A DNA stretch of 11,261 bases from an uncultured Bacilli bacterium. GTDB lineage: Bacteria > Bacillota_I > Bacilli_A > RF39 > UBA660. Position numbers and translations under genes: made by a program. The stretch is taken from NCBI GenBank assembly GCA_944358565.1, contig CALVRK010000026.1:1-11261 (forward strand), in the 5' to 3' direction. Positions 1 through 5,985 of the stretch are shown here, piece by piece (positions within the stretch are counted from its first letter, which is position 1; every line of letters starts with the position of its first letter). The notes below the pieces were generated by a model. The model did not search any database. It was not told the origin of the DNA and was given only the letters and a program-made list of their open reading frames with translations.

Positions 1-309
1 TCTAGCGTATTAATTGCTGAAGGTAATAAGGAAAGTTTAATTTTACAAGCTGAAGCTGCCAAAGAAGCTCAAATCAAAAGAGCTGAAGGTGAAGCTGCAG
101 CAATATTAAAAAGAAGTGAGGCCGAAGCTACTGCTATTAAAAATTTAAAAGCAGCTGGAGCTGATCAATCAGTTCTTACACTAAGAAGTTTTGATGCTCT
201 AGCTAATATGGCCAATGGTCAAGCTACCAAAATAATTGTTCCATCTAACTTACAAGATTTAGCTACGCTAGGAACAACCTTATCCGAAATGTTTAAAGAT
301 AAAAAATAA
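1..309 (+). CDS. SPFH/band 7 (stomatin-like) protein, C-terminal part
   Basis: The frame is open from the first base and ends at TAA, giving 102 residues of a protein whose start lies outside the window. The first half is an Ala/Glu/Lys-rich helix with the phase EAAKEAQIKRAEGEAAA, the hallmark of the coiled-coil tail that follows the SPFH domain in stomatin/QmcA-type proteins. After it comes a segment with LRSFDALANMANGQATKIIV, resembling the usual end of these proteins, where a short hydrophobic strand precedes a variable tail. Family members are membrane-anchored scaffolds that form oligomeric rings or microdomains; their biochemical role is often unclear. The SPFH domain and membrane anchor are not visible here, so the subfamily cannot be fixed. 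The PHP gene follows after 10 bases with its own strong RBS, which suggests co-transcription. Confidence 0.85.
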   Translation, partial: SSVLIAEGNKESLILQAEAAKEAQIKRAEGEAAAILKRSEAEATAIKNLKAAGADQSVLTLRSFDALANMANGQATKIIVPSNLQDLATLGTTLSEMFKDKK

Positions 310-319
310 GGAGGTAAAT

Positions 320-1207
320 ATGCAAAGCACTTTAGATTTACACATGCATTCTAATCATTCATTAGATGGTAATTTGGATGTTAATATAATATTAGATAAA
401 TGTGCTGAAAAAGGACTTAAAGTAGTATCCATAACTGATCATGATTCTTGTGATGCAATTTTAGATATTAATAAAACGAATTTTGATGGCACTATTATAA
501 ATGGCATGGAAGCTGACGCATTAGTAGGTAAACTAACATATGATATTTTATGCTATGATTTTGACTTAGAACCTGTTAGCAAATGGGCTCATGATCAGTA
601 TGGTACTTGTGAAAGCAGACAAACAAAAATATTTGATAAACTTTGTGAAATTTGTAATGAATTAGGTTTAAAGCTCGATAATTCTATTCCATATCAAGCA
701 GAAAGCGAGTATGCACATGCAGCTTTATTTAGAATGTTGGAAGTCGTACCAGAAAGTAAAGCCTATTTAGATAGTTTAAACATTAAAACGGTCACCGATT
801 TATATCGTGAAGGTACTGTAAACGAAAAATTTCCACTTTATATTGATATGCATTTAGTATGGCCAAGCATTGAAGAAGTTCGTGATATTATTCATCAAAA
901 TGGTGGCAAAATCTTTTTAGCGCACCCATTTAATTACGGCAAAGATACTAATCCAATTGAAATTTTAAATGCTTGTTTACCTTATATTGATGGAGTTGAA
1001 GTGTGTAATGGAAGCACCGAAGAACAAGTAAAATTCTTATATAACTATGCTAAAGAACATAATTTATTAATGTCAGCCGGCAATGATTTCCATGGAAGCG
1101 AAAAACATTCTGAATTAGGCGTTACCAATATTACTAAAGAAATCGAAGATAAAATCTATTCTTGGGTTAATCAAGCTAAACATAAAACATTAGTAAAAGG
1201 CAAATAA
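320..1207 (+). CDS. PHP-domain metal-dependent phosphoesterase (YciV/RNase AM-like)
   Basis: A 295-residue protein with the full set of PHP metal-ligand motifs: DLHMHS (H8, H10), ITDHD (D40, H41), GMEAD (E64), the late LAHPFNYG (H202) and GNDFHG (D256, H258). Length and motif order fit the stand-alone PHP family that includes E. coli YciV/RNase AM and 3',5'-nucleoside bisphosphate phosphatases. Known members hydrolyse phosphate esters on nucleotides or short RNA 5' ends using two or three metal ions. The region between about residues 85 and 180 is the usual inserted, substrate-determining domain. The start is set by AAGGAGGT 6 bases upstream. It sits directly after the SPFH gene and is closed by a terminator. 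The exact substrate cannot be read from sequence. Activity class confident, specificity not. Confidence 0.9.
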   Translation: MQSTLDLHMHSNHSLDGNLDVNIILDKCAEKGLKVVSITDHDSCDAILDINKTNFDGTIINGMEADALVGKLTYDILCYDFDLEPVSKWAHDQYGTCESRQTKIFDKLCEICNELGLKLDNSIPYQAESEYAHAALFRMLEVVPESKAYLDSLNIKTVTDLYREGTVNEKFPLYIDMHLVWPSIEEVRDIIHQNGGKIFLAHPFNYGKDTNPIEILNACLPYIDGVEVCNGSTEEQVKFLYNYAKEHNLLMSAGNDFHGSEKHSELGVTNITKEIEDKIYSWVNQAKHKTLVKGK

Positions 1208-1227
1208 TTAAACTATTTGCTTTTTTT
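1200..1227 (+). terminator. Intrinsic terminator after the PHP gene
   Basis: GCAAATA (1200-1206) pairs perfectly with TATTTGC (1214-1220) around a 7-base loop and is followed at once by seven T residues (1221-1227). The left arm overlaps the last codons and stop of the PHP gene. The stem is short with two G:C pairs, but the T run is clean, which is acceptable for so AT-rich a genome. It separates the SPFH–PHP operon from the yqfC operon. Confidence 0.7.
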
Positions 1228-1253
1228 GACATTTTTTATAATTTAGATATTTT
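1226..1253 (+). promoter_or_regulatory. Candidate promoter of the yqfC operon
   Basis: A perfect TTGACA (1226-1231) lies just behind the terminator T run. A TATTTT hexamer (1248-1253), matching TATAAT at four positions, follows after 16 bases. Transcription would start near 1260, giving a leader of about 105 bases before yqfC. The -10 is mediocre, and a TAAAAT at 1253 is too far away (21 bases) to pair with this -35. In B. subtilis yqfCD is under the sporulation factor SigE; I could not see a convincing SigE-type box, so which sigma factor is used is open. Confidence 0.45.
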
Positions 1254-1275
1254 AAAATATATCTAGGTGATTAAA

Positions 1276-1323
1276 ATGACTTATAAATATCATATTTATG
1301 ATGAAATAATAACTATTAATTAG
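1276..1323 (+). CDS. Possible 15-residue leader peptide upstream of yqfC
   Basis: ATG at 1276 is preceded by AGGTGAT (1265-1271), a match to the 3' half of the full Shine-Dalgarno sequence, with 4 bases of spacing. It reads MTYKYHIYDEIITIN and stops at TAG. The peptide has three Tyr and four Ile in 15 residues. The stop lies 12 bases before the left arm of a 12-bp hairpin that hides the yqfC RBS, the geometry of a translational attenuator. I know of no homologue, and a 15-codon ORF can arise by chance; the RBS quality and position are the reasons to list it. Confidence 0.35.
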   Translation: MTYKYHIYDEIITIN

Positions 1324-1335
1324 TATATTTAAGCT

Positions 1336-1365
1336 ATATCACCCATAAAATTATATGGGTGATAT
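1336..1365 (+). promoter_or_regulatory. 12-bp hairpin sequestering the yqfC ribosome-binding site
   Basis: ATATCACCCATA (1336-1347) and TATGGGTGATAT (1354-1365) are perfect reverse complements around a 6-base loop. The right arm contains GGGTGAT, the RBS of yqfC, whose ATG lies at 1367. Folded RNA would therefore hide the RBS. There is no T run on either strand next to it, so it is not a terminator. The ATCACC of the left arm can also pair with the GGTGAT (1266-1271) of the upstream leader ORF, so two mutually exclusive structures are possible. Confidence 0.7.
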
Positions 1366-1366
1366 C

Positions 1367-1600
1367 ATGCTTAAGGATTTGCGCACATATATTCTCGAAA
1401 ACGAATTTAAGATAAATATTTTAATTGGAAAGATTGATATTGTAAATTATATAGAAATTGACCACTTTGACGATACTAAAGTTATGGTAAGATATGAAAA
1501 AGGACGAGTCGTAATTAAAGGAGAAAATTTAACTATTTCCAAATTACTTAATGATGAACTGTTGATACTTGGAAAAATAAAATCACTTGAATTTGAATGA
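1367..1600 (+). CDS. yqfC: YabP/YqfC-family sporulation protein
   Basis: From ATG 1367 the product is 77 residues. The core (about 20-77) reads as the YabP/YqfC family: a run of short β-strands with IVNYIEIDHFDDTKVMVRY, then VVIKGENLTISKL and a closing ELLILGKIKSLEFE, close to the family pattern 'I.I.GE.L.I..L..E.L.V.G.I.S.EF'. B. subtilis YqfC is a small mother-cell sporulation protein of about 90 residues with no known catalytic role. An upstream in-frame ATG at 1355 would place the RBS GGGTGAT inside the gene, so 1367 is preferred (4-base spacing). The stop overlaps the yqfD start as ATGA, the coupling also expected for B. subtilis yqfCD. Its RBS lies in a 12-bp hairpin. Confidence 0.85.
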   Translation: MLKDLRTYILENEFKINILIGKIDIVNYIEIDHFDDTKVMVRYEKGRVVIKGENLTISKLLNDELLILGKIKSLEFE

Positions 1601-2745
1601 TTGAAAAATTAATTAGTAAAATTTCCTTAAATATCAAAGGAAAAAACATCAATAGATTCATCAAAAAATTAAGAACTAAAAAAATTGAAATATTATCTTT
1701 AAAATATAAAAATCCTAATGAAGCTGATATTATTATCTATAAAAAAGATTATGAAACAGTTTTAAAAATAAAAAGCATTTACGAAATAACTGAATTAGAT
1801 GTCTTTGGTTTAATTAAAATTAAAAGAAAAATAAAAATATCTAAACATTTAATTATCTTTATCATAATCGCTTTTGCTGTATTTTTACTTTTTACTCATG
1901 TAATTTTTGGTATCGAAGTTATTCATTCCAATAAAGATATTAGAAATCTTCTTTTAAATGAATTAAAAGAAGAAGGTATAAAAAAATTAGCATTTAAAAA
2001 ATCATATAATGAAATAAGTAAAATAAAAGAAAAAATTTTAAATAAATACCCCGATAAAATAGAATGGTTAGAAATCGAAGAAACCGGTACTAAATACACC
2101 GTTAGAGTCGAAGAAAGAACTCTTGTCAAAAAAGATGAAAATAATACCCCAAGAAATATAATTGCTAGCAAAAATGGAGTTTTAAAGAAAGTAATTGCCG
2201 AAAAAGGTGATATTGTTAAAGACATGAACGAATATGTTAAAAAAGGCGATATGATCATTAATGGTGAGTTAATATTTAATGAAAAAGTTACTGGTAAAGT
2301 AAGAGCTGAGGGTAAAGCTTATGCCGAAGTTTGGTACGTAACCAAAACAGAATATCCTTTTGCTACCTACACCGAAACCGAAACGGGTAAAACGAAAGAC
2401 GTTTATGCCCTTAAGTTTTTAAATCATACTTTTGAATTTAATTTACGCAAATTTAAAACAAAAAAAATAAAAGAAACAGATATTATCAAACATTCGCTAA
2501 TTCCTCTTAAATTAGTTAGACAAAAACAAAAAGAAACAAAAGTAACCGACCAAATTTTAACTGCCGAACAAGCCATAGAAAATGCCAAAGAAAAAGCCGA
2601 AAATAATATTAAAAAGAATTTATCAAAAGACGAATATATAATTAGAAGTAAGTATTTGAAAAGTACCGTAAAAGAGAGTATAGTAGAAGTGGAAATGTTT
2701 TTTGCGGTATATGAAGACATTACCGACTATAAAGAAATTGGGTGA
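1597..2745 (+). CDS. yqfD: Sporulation membrane protein YqfD
   Basis: A 382-residue protein, close to the roughly 400 residues of B. subtilis YqfD. A cytoplasmic N-terminal domain (1-80, Lys-rich) precedes one hydrophobic segment at about 84-106, followed by a long extracytoplasmic part. In that part, residues around 150-230 (WLEIEETGTKYTVRVEER, then a strand-rich stretch with VLKKVIAEKGDIVKDMNEYVKKGDMIINGEL) match the typical YqfD body, and a Lys/Glu-rich C-terminal helix follows. YqfD is a SigE-dependent mother-cell membrane protein needed for efficient sporulation; no enzyme activity is known. It overlaps yqfC by 4 bases, so translation is probably coupled. The stop TGA lies inside the GGGTGAT RBS of the next gene and in the same reading frame. 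Confidence 0.9.
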   Translation: MIEKLISKISLNIKGKNINRFIKKLRTKKIEILSLKYKNPNEADIIIYKKDYETVLKIKSIYEITELDVFGLIKIKRKIKISKHLIIFIIIAFAVFLLFTHVIFGIEVIHSNKDIRNLLLNELKEEGIKKLAFKKSYNEISKIKEKILNKYPDKIEWLEIEETGTKYTVRVEERTLVKKDENNTPRNIIASKNGVLKKVIAEKGDIVKDMNEYVKKGDMIINGELIFNEKVTGKVRAEGKAYAEVWYVTKTEYPFATYTETETGKTKDVYALKFLNHTFEFNLRKFKTKKIKETDIIKHSLIPLKLVRQKQKETKVTDQILTAEQAIENAKEKAENNIKKNLSKDEYIIRSKYLKSTVKESIVEVEMFFAVYEDITDYKEIG

Positions 2746-2751
2746 TGTATA

Positions 2752-3363
2752 ATGATTCGGCAAAGCTTACTCGAAATTTTCGGACAGGTTTGGCCAACCA
2801 TTTTAATTAGTAGTGTAATTGCTATTAGTATGAGATTAGTTTATTTAATCAAAAACAAGCAAAAAATAGTTTTATATAAAGAACTTTTGGCTTTAATATT
2901 CATAATTTATGTTTTATGTCTATTCTATGTTGTAACTTTCCAAGATGTTGGATGGTCAAGTTCTAATTTTATTCCTTTCAAAGAGATGTTTAGGTATGAC
3001 TTTGGTAGTAGATTATTTATTAAAAATGTCTTAGGCAATATCATCATGTTTGCCCCTTATGGCTTTTTTGTTTCTTATTATCTAAACCTAAAAAAACCAT
3101 GGTCCGCTTTTTTACTAATCTTATTAGTATCTGCTTCAATCGAAACAACCCAGCTTTTAATCGGTAGAGTCTTTGATATTGATGATATTATTTTAAATGT
3201 TATCGGTGGAATGCTTGGATATTTTATTTATAAATTCTTAGATTTAATCAACGACCACTTACCAGATGTGTTGAAAAATCCTATTGTTTATAATATAATT
3301 ATAGTGTTGTGTACAGTTCTTATGGCCATGTACATGCTTAACTTAATAGAATTAGGAGTGTAG
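2752..3363 (+). CDS. VanZ-like family membrane protein
   Basis: A 203-residue polytopic protein with about five or six hydrophobic segments (roughly 15-33, 43-63, 92-110, 116-136, 146-165, 177-198). It carries the VanZ-family signature: SNFIPFKEM after the second segment, LGNIIMFAPYGFF (N96, P102, G104), and SIETTQLLIGRVFDIDDIILNVIGGMLGY with E131, Q134, R139, D142, D145, N149 and G152. VanZ gives low teicoplanin resistance in vancomycin operons, but most chromosomal relatives have unknown roles. The RBS GGGTGAT ends 5 bases before the ATG and overlaps the yqfD stop. It occupies the slot of phoH and yqfF (pgpH) in the B. subtilis operon. Nothing suggests an antibiotic-resistance cassette: no other van gene is present. 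Confidence 0.88.
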   Translation: MIRQSLLEIFGQVWPTILISSVIAISMRLVYLIKNKQKIVLYKELLALIFIIYVLCLFYVVTFQDVGWSSSNFIPFKEMFRYDFGSRLFIKNVLGNIIMFAPYGFFVSYYLNLKKPWSAFLLILLVSASIETTQLLIGRVFDIDDIILNVIGGMLGYFIYKFLDLINDHLPDVLKNPIVYNIIIVLCTVLMAMYMLNLIELGV

Positions 3364-3365
3364 TA

Positions 3366-3812
3366 ATGAATAATTTTGAAATATTTAATGAAACTGAGGA
3401 AAACATCGATTTAGACGAAGAAAAGAAAATTATTGAATTTGCCCTAAAACACGAAAATTTAACTAACGTTAATTTTAATGTAATATTTGTTGGTAACGAT
3501 AAAATAAGAGAATTAAATAGAGATTACCGAGGAATAGATAGGGAGACAGATGTTATTAGTTTTGCTTTAGAAGATGGTGAAGCTAATATCAACTTTGAAT
3601 TTGGTCGATTACTAGGAGATATTTATATATGTGTGCCAAAAATGAAAGCCCAAGCTGAAGAATATGGCCACAGTATCACTAGAGAAATGGGATTCTTAAC
3701 CATTCATGGCCTGCTTCATTTATTAGGTTATGATCACATGACAAAAGAAGAAGAAAAAATAATGTTTGCTAAACAGGAGGAGATTTTAAATGCCTACGGT
3801 CTCAAGAGATGA
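3366..3812 (+). CDS. ybeY: Endoribonuclease YbeY (rRNA maturation factor)
   Basis: A 148-residue protein of normal YbeY length. The zinc-binding motif HGLLHLLGYDH at 114-124 gives ligands H114, H118 and H124, and the conserved RETDVISFAL block (59-68), with the essential Arg, is present. YbeY is a metal-dependent endoribonuclease implicated in 16S rRNA 3'-end processing and ribosome quality control in the cytoplasm. The start is supported by TTAGGAG about 7 bases upstream and lies 2 bases after the vanZ-like stop. The gene ends in TGA and overlaps dgkA by 23 bases. The ybeY–dgkA–era order is conserved in Firmicutes and supports the call. Confidence 0.97.
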   Translation: MNNFEIFNETEENIDLDEEKKIIEFALKHENLTNVNFNVIFVGNDKIRELNRDYRGIDRETDVISFALEDGEANINFEFGRLLGDIYICVPKMKAQAEEYGHSITREMGFLTIHGLLHLLGYDHMTKEEEKIMFAKQEEILNAYGLKR

Positions 3813-4191
3813 TTTAAAAAAGAAAGGCTTTCATAGATTAGTCAAAAGTTTTACCTATGCTTTTGATGGATTAAAATATGCTTTCAAATATGAACAAAAT
3901 ATCTTAGTTCACACCTTAGCTACCATTTTAGTAATCATTGCTGGAATCTTCTTTAAAATTTCTTTAACCGAATGGCTTGTTTTAGCTTTAATAATTGGTT
4001 TAGTTATTGCTACCGAACTTATCAATACTAGTATCGAAGCTACAATTGATCTAATCACTAAAGAAGTTCATCCATTAGCTAAAATAGCCAAAGATACAGC
4101 TGCTGCTGCTGTTTTAGTCTTTGGCCTAACTGCTATTGTTATAGGATGCATTATTTTCTTACCAAAAATTTTAATACTAATAGGAGGCTAA
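3790..4191 (+). CDS. dgkA: Diacylglycerol/undecaprenol kinase family protein
   Basis: A 133-residue protein matching the small integral-membrane kinase family. A short cytoplasmic N terminus leads to a first hydrophobic segment (about 37-56), a second (61-80) ending in ATELINTSIEATID (E76, N79, E83, D87), the loop KIAKDTAAAAVLV (K98, K101, D102), and a third segment (107-131). These motifs carry the ATP- and Mg-binding acidic residues of DgkA. In Gram-positives this enzyme mainly phosphorylates undecaprenol, feeding lipid carrier back into cell-wall synthesis. The start at 3790 is set by AGGAGGAG about 7 bases upstream, inside the end of ybeY, so the two are probably translationally coupled. 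Confidence 0.95.
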   Translation: MPTVSRDDLKKKGFHRLVKSFTYAFDGLKYAFKYEQNILVHTLATILVIIAGIFFKISLTEWLVLALIIGLVIATELINTSIEATIDLITKEVHPLAKIAKDTAAAAVLVFGLTAIVIGCIIFLPKILILIGG

Positions 4192-4194
4192 ACT

Positions 4195-5082
4195 ATGCGT
4201 TCAGGATTTGTAAGTTTTGTTGGAAGGCCAAATGTTGGGAAGTCCACTTTAATAAACCAAATTGTTGGAACTAAAATAGCTATTATCTCAGATAAACAAG
4301 GGACAACTAGAAATATTATTCAAGGAGTTTATAATGATGATGATACTCAAATTGTCTTTGTCGATACCCCAGGCATTCATAAACCAACTCATAAATTAGG
4401 TCAGATTCTAAATAAAGGCGCATATTATAGTATTGAAGATGTCGATATTGTATGCCTTCTCATAGATGCTAAAGCAGGACTTGGTAAAGGGGATAAATAC
4501 GTTATCGAAAGATTAAAAAATATTAATAAACCAGTTATCTTAGTCATTAATAAAATAGATGGACTATCTAAAGATGAAATATTCCTAAAAATAAACGAAT
4601 ATAAAGATTTGTATGATTTTGCTGATATAGTACCTATATCAGCTTTAAAAAATAAAAATATTGATGAATTAATCAAAGTAATCAAACATTATTTGCCAGA
4701 TAATATCAAATACTTTAGTGATAGTATGATCACTAATAGAAGTATGCAATTTATGATTGCTGAAACCGTTAGAGAAAAAATATTATGGCTAACTAAAGAA
4801 GAAGTACCACATTCAGTAACTTGTGTTGTCGAAAAAATTATCAAAGATAAAGATAAAAATATAATCAATGTTGCTATTATTGTCGATAGAGATTCGCTAA
4901 AGAAAATCATTATCGGTAAAGGCGGAAGTATGATTAAAAAAATCGGCACTTTAGCTAGAGAAGATTTAGAAAAAATATTAGGCACCAAAGTATACTTAGA
5001 ATTATATGTTAAAACCATTGAAAAATGGCGTGATCGAGAAAAATATTTAACAGAATTTAACTTTAACGATTTTACTGAATAA
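4195..5082 (+). CDS. era: GTPase Era (30S ribosome assembly)
   Basis: A 295-residue protein with all G motifs: GRPNVGKST (10-18), the switch I GTTRN (36-40), DTPG (57-60), NKID (119-122) and SAL (149-151). A C-terminal KH domain has IIIGKGGSMIKKIG (238-251) followed by REDLEKILGTKVYLELYVK. Length is normal for Era. Era binds the 3' end of 16S rRNA, next to the anti-Shine-Dalgarno, and couples GTP hydrolysis to late 30S assembly; YbeY acts on the same rRNA region and is encoded two genes upstream. It follows dgkA by 3 bases, so there is no cdd gene between them as in B. subtilis. The RBS TAGGAGG sits just inside the dgkA end. Confidence 0.98.
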   Translation: MRSGFVSFVGRPNVGKSTLINQIVGTKIAIISDKQGTTRNIIQGVYNDDDTQIVFVDTPGIHKPTHKLGQILNKGAYYSIEDVDIVCLLIDAKAGLGKGDKYVIERLKNINKPVILVINKIDGLSKDEIFLKINEYKDLYDFADIVPISALKNKNIDELIKVIKHYLPDNIKYFSDSMITNRSMQFMIAETVREKILWLTKEEVPHSVTCVVEKIIKDKDKNIINVAIIVDRDSLKKIIIGKGGSMIKKIGTLAREDLEKILGTKVYLELYVKTIEKWRDREKYLTEFNFNDFTE

Positions 5083-5086
5083 AATA

Positions 5087-5119
5087 TCTCACCAAAAACC
5101 ACAATATTAATAGGTGAGA
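5087..5119 (+). promoter_or_regulatory. Inverted repeat masking the yqzL ribosome-binding site
   Basis: TCTCACC (5087-5093) is the exact complement of GGTGAGA (5113-5119), which includes the AGGTGAG RBS of yqzL at ATG 5123. The 19-base loop is A-rich. No T run follows, so this is not a terminator. It is a shorter copy of the arrangement seen at yqfC: a CACC arm upstream of a GGTGA-type RBS. Confidence 0.45.
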
Positions 5120-5122
5120 AAA

Positions 5123-5245
5123 ATGGATAAAGAAGATTTATGGAATTTATTTAAATTAACGGGAAAAATTGAATATTATTTAAAATATAAAGAAAAAGAG
5201 GAAGAAGATGAACCTAGAAGAAGTAACGGGAATAATCGCGAGTGA
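5123..5245 (+). CDS. yqzL: YqzL-like small protein
   Basis: ATG 5123 opens a 40-residue ORF whose N-terminal part, MDKEDLWNLFKLTGKIEYYL followed by KYKE, matches the small YqzL family, which has a WxLFxxTGxIxxYLLFKE core and is encoded between era and recO in Bacilli. Position, size and motif all agree. The function is unknown; it is a tiny soluble protein with a charged tail. The RBS AGGTGAG ends 5 bases before the start. The last 38 bases overlap recO in another frame, and the tail after KEEEDE (EPRRSNGNNRE) is probably set by the recO sequence. The ORF is too short for many gene finders. Confidence 0.75.
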   Translation: MDKEDLWNLFKLTGKIEYYLKYKEKEEEDEPRRSNGNNRE

Positions 5246-5948
5246 AACAAATTATGGAGAAACAAGTAAAATATTAAATGTCATAACTAAAGAAAAAGGC
5301 TTAATTTCCGTTATGGCCAAAGGATGTAAAAACTTAAAAAGTCCCCTCCGTAGTGTTTCTTCAAAATTAATATATGGAACATTTATTATTTATTATAAAG
5401 AAAATAAAATTTCAACATTAAAAGAAGTTAGTGTTTTAGATAATTTTAAAAACTTAAAAAAAGACATTACATCAATTAGTTATGCAGCTTACATGTTAGA
5501 ATTAAGTGAAGGTGTAATTAAACAAAATAATGACTTTCGTATATTTGATTTGTTAATTCAAAGTTTAAAAAAAATTGACGAAGGCTTTGATCCTTTAGTT
5601 ATTATGAATATTTTAGAACTTAAATACTTAGAATTCTTAGGCGTTATGCCCATAATCGACTCATGTGCCATATGTGGTAAGAAAACAGGTATTGTCACCT
5701 TATCAAGTTATCGTGGTGGTTATGTTTGTAAAGATTGTTATACCAATGAAACTATGGTGTCAGATAAAACTATTAAATTAATTAGAATGTTTTATTATGT
5801 TGATATAAGTAAAATTACTAAATTAGATATTAGTTCAAAAACTAAAAACGAAATCAATTTATTTTTAGATGATTATTATTCTAGATATACTGGTTTATAT
5901 CTAAAAAGTAAAATTTTTATTAAAAATTTACAAAAATTAACTAACTAA
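5208..5948 (+). CDS. recO: DNA repair protein RecO
   Basis: A 246-residue protein of normal RecO length. The N-terminal OB-fold (about 1-80) starts with EVTGIIASETNYGETSKIL and continues GLISVMAKGCKN, as in RecO. An α-helical domain follows, with a four-cysteine zinc site: C153 and C156 (CAIC), C174 and C177 (CKDC), around GGYVCKDC. RecO loads RecA on SSB-coated single-stranded DNA together with RecR in the RecFOR pathway. The start ATG at 5208 has GAGGAAG directly upstream, within yqzL, and matches the usual RecO N terminus. It is the last gene of the operon before the glyS promoter, which begins 3 bases after its stop; no terminator is visible between. Confidence 0.95.
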   Translation: MNLEEVTGIIASETNYGETSKILNVITKEKGLISVMAKGCKNLKSPLRSVSSKLIYGTFIIYYKENKISTLKEVSVLDNFKNLKKDITSISYAAYMLELSEGVIKQNNDFRIFDLLIQSLKKIDEGFDPLVIMNILELKYLEFLGVMPIIDSCAICGKKTGIVTLSSYRGGYVCKDCYTNETMVSDKTIKLIRMFYYVDISKITKLDISSKTKNEINLFLDDYYSRYTGLYLKSKIFIKNLQKLTN

Positions 5949-5951
5949 CTA

Positions 5952-5980
5952 TTGACTAAACAAAAATAAAAACATAAAAT
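5952..5980 (+). promoter_or_regulatory. Promoter of the glyS T-box transcript
   Basis: TTGACT (5952-5957) and TAAAAT (5975-5980) are separated by exactly 17 bases, close to the housekeeping sigma consensus. Transcription should begin near 5986-5988. This fixes the 5' end of the T-box leader and shows that only about 45 bases are available for Stem I. Confidence 0.75.
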
Positions 5981-5985
5981 ATTAG

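Noticed and set aside
1245..1264. Inverted repeat AGATAT/ATATCT over the candidate yqfC promoter -10
   Set aside because: Only 6 bp and all but one pair A:T in each arm; easily chance in this composition, so not claimed as an operator.
1923..2720. Two long minus-strand reading frames opposite yqfD (1923-2258 and 2424-2720)
   Set aside because: They are Phe/Ser/Leu-rich mirror images of Lys/Glu-rich coding sequence, lack RBSs, and lie entirely within a well-supported gene.
2752..3363. VanZ-like gene as a glycopeptide-resistance determinant
   Set aside because: No vanA/H/X/R/S/Y neighbours and a housekeeping operon context; most VanZ-family proteins are unrelated to resistance.
4425..5102. 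Minus-strand reading frames opposite era
   Set aside because: Era is unambiguous on the plus strand; the antisense frames have no start signals and shadow-type composition.
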